From: Oscillospiraceae bacterium
Lineage (GTDB): Bacteria > Bacillota > Clostridia > Oscillospirales > UBA644
Assembly (NCBI GenBank): GCA_015067385.1
Contig: SVMP01000085.1
Coordinates: forward strand, 1 to 8,790
Direction of reading: 5' to 3'
Length of the DNA stretch: 8,790 bases
Of this stretch, positions 5,661 through 8,790 are shown one piece after another; within the stretch, counting starts at the first letter, position 1; every line of letters starts with the position of its first letter. Made by a program: the position numbers and the translations under genes. The notes beneath the pieces are model-generated. The model was given only the letters and a program-made list of their open reading frames with translations. It was not told the DNA's origin and did no database searches.

Positions 5661-6827
5661 ATGTTTGGCTTATTGCTTGCGCTGATTTACGTTTGTTTTA
5701 TCAGCCTCGGCCTTCCTGACTCTCTTCTGGGTTCTGCTTGGCCTGTTTTACATCAGGATATAAATGTCCCTGTTTCGTTTGCGGGTGTTATATCTGTTGC
5801 AATTTTTATATGTACGAGCATTTCCAGTCTTCTCAGTGACAGACTTTCACGTAAACTCGGTTCCGGACTCGTCACAGCTATAAGCGTTGCTCTGACGGCT
5901 GTTGCGCTGTTCGGTTTTTCGATCAGCAACAGTTTCTGGATGCTTCTTTTATGGGCGATCCCGTATGGCTTCGGTGCTGGCGGTGTTGATGCTGTGCTTA
6001 ACAACTATGTTGCGCTTCATTATAAAGCACAGCATATGAGCTGGCTTCATTGCTTTTGGGGGATTGGTGCGTCTATCAGCCCGTATATCATGAGCTTTTC
6101 GCTCATAAAGCTCGATAGCTGGAGTAAGGGTTATCTTTTCGTTTCAATAATTCAGATAGTTCTTTCCGTTTTCCTTTTTATGAGTCTTCCGATATGGAAA
6201 AAGGGTGATTCCGAAGGATCTTCCGAGGAGACCGAATCTGCCGCTCCCTCGTTATCGTTTAAACAGATAATCTCTATCCGCGGCGCTATGCAGTGCTTTT
6301 TTCTCTTTTTCGGTTACTGTTCTCTTGAACTTACAACTTCACTTTGGGCGAGCAGTTATCTTGTTGAAAACAGGGGCATTGATCCCGAAACAGCATCCGC
6401 ATTCGCAAGCCTTTTTTATATCGGTATAACGCTCGGCAGAGGTATCAACGGTTTCCTTGCAATGAAATTCAGCGACCGTACTCTTATCAGAACGGGGCTC
6501 GGTATCATAACGCTCGGTATAATACTTGTCTTCATTCCTTTCCATGACCTTTTTGCTCTTTGCGGCTTTGTTGTTATCGGTCTTGGATGTGCGCCCGTCT
6601 ATCCGTGTATTATTCATATGACGCCCGATGTCTTCGGCAGAGATAAATCGCAGGCTATGATCGGTATTCAGATGGCGTTTGCTTATACGGGCTTCTGTAT
6701 AGTTCCGCCGCTTTTCGGCGTGATCGCTCAGTATGTATCGATAGCTCTGCTCCCCCCTTATCTTCTCGTTTTTTTAGTCGTCATGGCAATCATGCATGAA
6801 ACTATGATTATCAAAACAAGAAAATAA
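5661..6827 (+). CDS. Major facilitator superfamily transporter, FHS/fucose-permease-like
   Basis: A 388-residue inner-membrane protein with about twelve hydrophobic segments in two halves, split by a charged, Ser/Glu-rich central loop (about 180-200). The MFS loop 2-3 signature appears as LLSDRLSRKLGSGL (57-70), and the half-repeat FYIGITLGRGINGFLAMKFSDR in the second half is the matching segment. GFGAGGVDAVLNNYVALHY and SWLHCFWGIGASISPYI (about 103-143) resemble the FHS sugar-permease group. AGAGGAAA just upstream is a strong ribosome binding site, and the start is only 9 bases after the aldo/keto reductase stop, so it is almost certainly the last gene of that operon. It might import or export a substrate or product of the operon enzymes; direction and cargo are not visible in the sequence. 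Confidence 0.9.
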   Translation: MFGLLLALIYVCFISLGLPDSLLGSAWPVLHQDINVPVSFAGVISVAIFICTSISSLLSDRLSRKLGSGLVTAISVALTAVALFGFSISNSFWMLLLWAIPYGFGAGGVDAVLNNYVALHYKAQHMSWLHCFWGIGASISPYIMSFSLIKLDSWSKGYLFVSIIQIVLSVFLFMSLPIWKKGDSEGSSEETESAAPSLSFKQIISIRGAMQCFFLFFGYCSLELTTSLWASSYLVENRGIDPETASAFASLFYIGITLGRGINGFLAMKFSDRTLIRTGLGIITLGIILVFIPFHDLFALCGFVVIGLGCAPVYPCIIHMTPDVFGRDKSQAMIGIQMAFAYTGFCIVPPLFGVIAQYVSIALLPPYLLVFLVVMAIMHETMIIKTRK

Positions 6828-6835
6828 GAAAATTG

Positions 6836-6902
6836 CCCGAAATATATGGCTTTATCTGTAATTCCGCTTGGAATCTCCCGAATTCCACTCAAATTCTCCC
6901 GA
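6836..6902. repeat. Three short CCCGA direct repeats upstream of the XRE gene
   Basis: CCCGA occurs at 6836-6840, 6877-6881 and 6898-6902; the last two are part of the longer copy TCTCCCGA (6874-6881 and 6895-6902). Start-to-start distances are 41 and 21 bases, close to four and two helical turns, so the copies would face the same side of the DNA. They lie just upstream of a promoter that has an extended -10 but no good -35, where an activator would bind. The sites are short, so chance is possible. Confidence 0.35.
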
Positions 6903-6919
6903 TAGTGGGTGGGTTTTAC
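6884..6919 (+). terminator. Possible weak terminator after the operon
   Basis: CCACTC (6885-6890) can pair with GGGTGG (6907-6912), with one G-U pair and a 16-base loop, followed by GTTTTAC. The stem is short and the loop long, so the MFS transcript may well read on into the XRE gene. No better hairpin was found in 6828-6970. Confidence 0.25.
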
Positions 6920-6927
6920 TCTAAAAA

Positions 6928-6944
6928 AATGATATGATCTCATT
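6928..6944 (+). promoter_or_regulatory. Extended -10 promoter with overlapping inverted repeat, XRE gene
   Basis: TGATATGAT (6930-6938) is an extended -10; no good -35 is found at 16-18 bases upstream. The box is enclosed by an imperfect palindrome of 17 bp, AATGA (6928-6932) and TCATT (6940-6944), with two more matching pairs inside. An operator at this position would block RNA polymerase, so autoregulation by the XRE protein is plausible. GGAGG (6958-6962) follows, eight bases before the start codon. Confidence 0.5.
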
Positions 6945-6970
6945 GTAAAAAGCAAATGGAGGCTTGAAAA

Positions 6971-7435
6971 ATGAATCAGCAATTAACGGGGAAATTTATA
7001 TCGCATAAAAGAAAAGAGAAAAATCTGACACAGGAACAGTTGGCAGAAAAACTCGGTGTTTCAAATAAAACGATTTCCAAATGGGAAACGGGCAGATGTA
7101 TGCCTGATTATTCTGTTGTCAAAAATTTATGTGACGAACTGGGTATTACCGTTGCCGAACTGATGGACGGTGAAAATGCTCCCGAAAAAAGCACACGGAC
7201 ATATGATGACGAACAGATATTAGATCTGTTAAGAAGAACGCAGGAACTGGAAAAACAAAAGAATTTGCTTTACGGGGTTATTCTTATCGTTATGGGAATT
7301 GCCCTGCAGGCGCTTTCAAATACGTTGGGAGGTTCCGATATTAAAGACTTTATCTCCGGACTTTTTCTCGGTATATCGATCGCCGAAATGCTTGTCGGCG
7401 TTTATGTGCTCGGAAAAAGTATGTGGGGCCGTTAA
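6971..7435 (+). CDS. XRE-family helix-turn-helix regulator with two C-terminal membrane segments
   Basis: A 154-residue protein. Residues 7-63 are a Cro/C1-type DNA-binding domain: KRKEKNLTQEQLAEKLGVSNKTISKWETGRCMPDYSVVKNLCDELGI, with the recognition helix around SNKTISKWE (31-39). A charged linker (about 65-98) with a short helical stretch QILDLLRRTQELEKQ follows. Two hydrophobic segments, about 99-118 and 126-147, then form a likely membrane hairpin, leaving the DNA-binding domain in the cytoplasm. Membrane-tailed XRE proteins of this layout are common in Clostridia and mostly uncharacterised; they may sense membrane stress or a membrane partner. GGAGG eight bases upstream fixes the start. 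It has its own promoter, lies 143 bases after the MFS gene, and is followed by two terminators. The target genes are unknown; the adjacent operon and itself are candidates. Confidence 0.9.
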   Translation: MNQQLTGKFISHKRKEKNLTQEQLAEKLGVSNKTISKWETGRCMPDYSVVKNLCDELGITVAELMDGENAPEKSTRTYDDEQILDLLRRTQELEKQKNLLYGVILIVMGIALQALSNTLGGSDIKDFISGLFLGISIAEMLVGVYVLGKSMWGR

Positions 7436-7507
7436 ACCAAAGAAACCGCATTCAAGGTATAAACTTTTTTAATAGCATATCTCAGCAAAGAATATCACTG
7501 AAAAATT

Positions 7508-7557
7508 ACTACCCGAAAAAGAGTTTTGTTCTTCTCTTCTTCGGGTAGTTTTGTCTT
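7508..7557. terminator. Bidirectional terminator between the XRE and MocR genes
   Basis: A 10-bp stem ACTACCCGAA (7508-7517) with TTCGGGTAGT (7540-7549) is extended inside by AAGAG/CTCTT (7519-7523 with 7534-7538). On the + strand TTTTGTCTT follows, and on the - strand AATTTTT follows, so it can end transcripts from both converging genes. Confidence 0.85.
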
Positions 7558-7573
7558 ATACTGCCACAAGCAG

Positions 7574-7602
7574 GGAATTTGTGTGCCAAATTCCGTTTTT
7601 AT
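7574..7602 (+). terminator. Second + strand terminator, 25 bases beyond the first
   Basis: A perfect 8-bp stem GGAATTTG (7574-7581) and CAAATTCC (7587-7594) with a 5-base loop is followed by GTTTTTATT. It has a good T-run only on the + strand and would catch read-through from the XRE gene before it enters the MocR gene antisense. Confidence 0.75.
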
Positions 7603-7654
7603 TAAAGATAACTGTCCTTAGCAACCCTGCTCATTTGCAGTCCGGATTTTAGTA

Positions 7655-8752
7655 TTATCTTTTCGGGTTCAGTTCTTTTCTTTTTTGTCTTCTGACTTTG
7701 TTTATATGCCTTTCGAAATCGCCGTTTGAGATCAGTTCTGCGAGAACATACTGAACACATGTCGGCACCGTGCACGAATAAAAGCCGAGTTCTTTGTTGA
7801 ATTTTTCAAGAAGATGTTTCGGGAGCACCATATACCCGACACGCAGAGACGGTGAGATCGTCTTTGAAAACGTGTTCATGTAAATAACATTATCGTCATC
7901 CGATATGGAAAAAATCGTTTCTTCGGGCTTTTTTGATACCGTAAATTCCGATTCGAAATCATCCTCTATAATATATCTTCCATTTTTGTTTGCCCATCTT
8001 ATATATTCGTGCCTTTTTGATGCGGATGCCGTAACACCGCTCGGAAAGCTTCGGTATGGGGTTACATGAAGAATGTCGGCGTTTGTTCGGCTTAAATATG
8101 TGCTGTTTATGCCGTCTGATGAAAGGGGAAGCGATTCGTATTTTACATCGCTTAATGCATAGATCTGTTCGATCTTTTTATATGAGGGGGATTCTATACC
8201 GTATATTTTCCCACGTCCCAAAAGATCTGTTATCAATCCATACAGATATTCTGCACCCGATCCGATTATTATGTTTTCCGTCTCGGTTTTTATGCCCCTG
8301 CTTCGTTCCAGGTAGTGACGTATGCTGTTTCTTAAAAAAATACATCCTTCATTGGGGGATCTTTCGAAAAGTTTTTCACCGTATTCGCTGATAACTTTAC
8401 GCATGGTTTTTTCCAATACTGTAAAATTCATGCTGTTATCGTCGTTCGACCTTTGGATATACTCTGTCGGTTTGATCTCCTCTGATTCCGAAAAGTGCAT
8501 GAAACCGTCTTCCTGTCGGAATATGACAATGTAACCGCTTCGTTCCTTCGATTCAATATACCCTTCGTCGCAAAGTAATCCGTATGCGTGTTCAACGGTA
8601 ATCGTGCTGACACCTGTTTCGCTTGCGGTAAGACGCTTCGATGGCAGCTTCTCTCCGTAAGAGTATACACCGTTGATTATGTCTTCTTTGACCTGTCTGT
8701 ATAATTGAATATATGCTGTCTCTTTTTTTTCGCTGTCTATATAATATTTCAT
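7655..8752 (-). CDS. MocR/PdxR-type GntR regulator, C-terminally truncated
   Basis: MocR regulators join a GntR winged helix to a fold-type I aminotransferase-like domain that binds PLP as a sensor. Here residues 10-78 are the winged helix (GEKLPSKRLTASETGVSTITVEHAYGLL). The PLP domain shows GSGAEYLYGL (164-173), TPYRSFPSGV (231-240), IIEDDFESEF (261-270, the PLP-nitrogen Asp region) and FSKTISPSLRVGYMVLP (295-311), where K297 is the PLP-binding lysine. The protein stops at 365 residues with HINKVRRQKRKELNPKR, whereas full members are about 460-490, so roughly 90-110 residues of the C-terminal small domain are missing. No remnant is recognisable in the 219 bases before the XRE gene. The start at 8752 fits the family (DSEKKETAYIQLYRQV), but the nearest GGAG (8772-8769) is 16 bases upstream, so initiation is unusual or leaderless. 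It may still bind DNA; whether it responds to PLP is uncertain. Its usual divergent target would lie beyond the window. Confidence 0.85.
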   Translation of the reverse strand: MKYYIDSEKKETAYIQLYRQVKEDIINGVYSYGEKLPSKRLTASETGVSTITVEHAYGLLCDEGYIESKERSGYIVIFRQEDGFMHFSESEEIKPTEYIQRSNDDNSMNFTVLEKTMRKVISEYGEKLFERSPNEGCIFLRNSIRHYLERSRGIKTETENIIIGSGAEYLYGLITDLLGRGKIYGIESPSYKKIEQIYALSDVKYESLPLSSDGINSTYLSRTNADILHVTPYRSFPSGVTASASKRHEYIRWANKNGRYIIEDDFESEFTVSKKPEETIFSISDDDNVIYMNTFSKTISPSLRVGYMVLPKHLLEKFNKELGFYSCTVPTCVQYVLAELISNGDFERHINKVRRQKRKELNPKR

Positions 8753-8790
8753 CTGGTTATATAAAATTCTCCGTTTTTTGCTATTTATAT

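Noticed and set aside
6861..6874. ATTCC-GCTT-GGAAT hairpin after the MFS gene as terminator
   Set aside because: The stem is only 5 bp and no T-run follows.
7671..7700. Programmed -1 frameshift at the A6G run near the MocR end
   Set aside because: The heptamer is not in the required reading phase, no clear downstream stimulator is seen, and the alternative frame adds only about 20 codons without family similarity.

Overview
The window looks like chromosomal DNA from a low-to-mid GC anaerobic Firmicute, probably a Clostridia member of the Oscillospirales/Ruminococcaceae type. The signs are Gram-positive ribosome binding sites (AGGAGG-like), sigma-A promoters with extended -10 boxes, a GTP-type PEP carboxykinase, a ferredoxin-fused aldo/keto reductase, and MocR and membrane-tailed XRE regulators common in these bacteria. 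The lineage is inferred. No rRNA, tRNA, insertion sequence, phage gene or CRISPR array was seen.

Layout: (1) 2-445, the 3' end of pckG (+), which runs into two hairpins. (2) 522-1916, a MATE efflux pump (-), convergent with pckG. (3) 1917-2259, a divergent regulatory region. It holds two well-formed back-to-back promoters, a perfect 8-bp inverted repeat resembling a PerR/Fur box between their -35 boxes, and a long MATE leader with a 21-bp palindrome and five tandem 18-bp repeats. (4) 2260-6827, six genes on the + strand that look like one operon: free methionine-(R)-sulfoxide reductase (msrC), a RibD C-terminal-type reductase, a MutT-like Nudix hydrolase, a flavoredoxin-like flavoprotein, an aldo/keto reductase with two [4Fe-4S] clusters, and an MFS transporter. 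(5) 6971-7435, an XRE regulator with two C-terminal membrane segments, with its own extended -10 promoter. (6) 7508-7600, two terminators. (7) 7655-8752, a MocR/GntR regulator (-) that lacks the C-terminal part of its aminotransferase-like domain.

How the genes fit together: the six-gene operon combines repair of oxidised methionine, possible cleansing of oxidised nucleotides, and three reductases using flavin, nicotinamide or Fe-S chemistry. The divergent pump could share control through the central palindrome. A peroxide- or redox-stress regulon is the most economical reading, but it is an inference. The RibD-like, Nudix and flavoredoxin genes are joined by two ATGA overlaps, so their translation is probably coupled.

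I do not see a clearly new defence or mobile system. The most unusual structures are the MATE leader with its repeat array, the PerR-like palindrome between the divergent promoters, and the truncated MocR protein.
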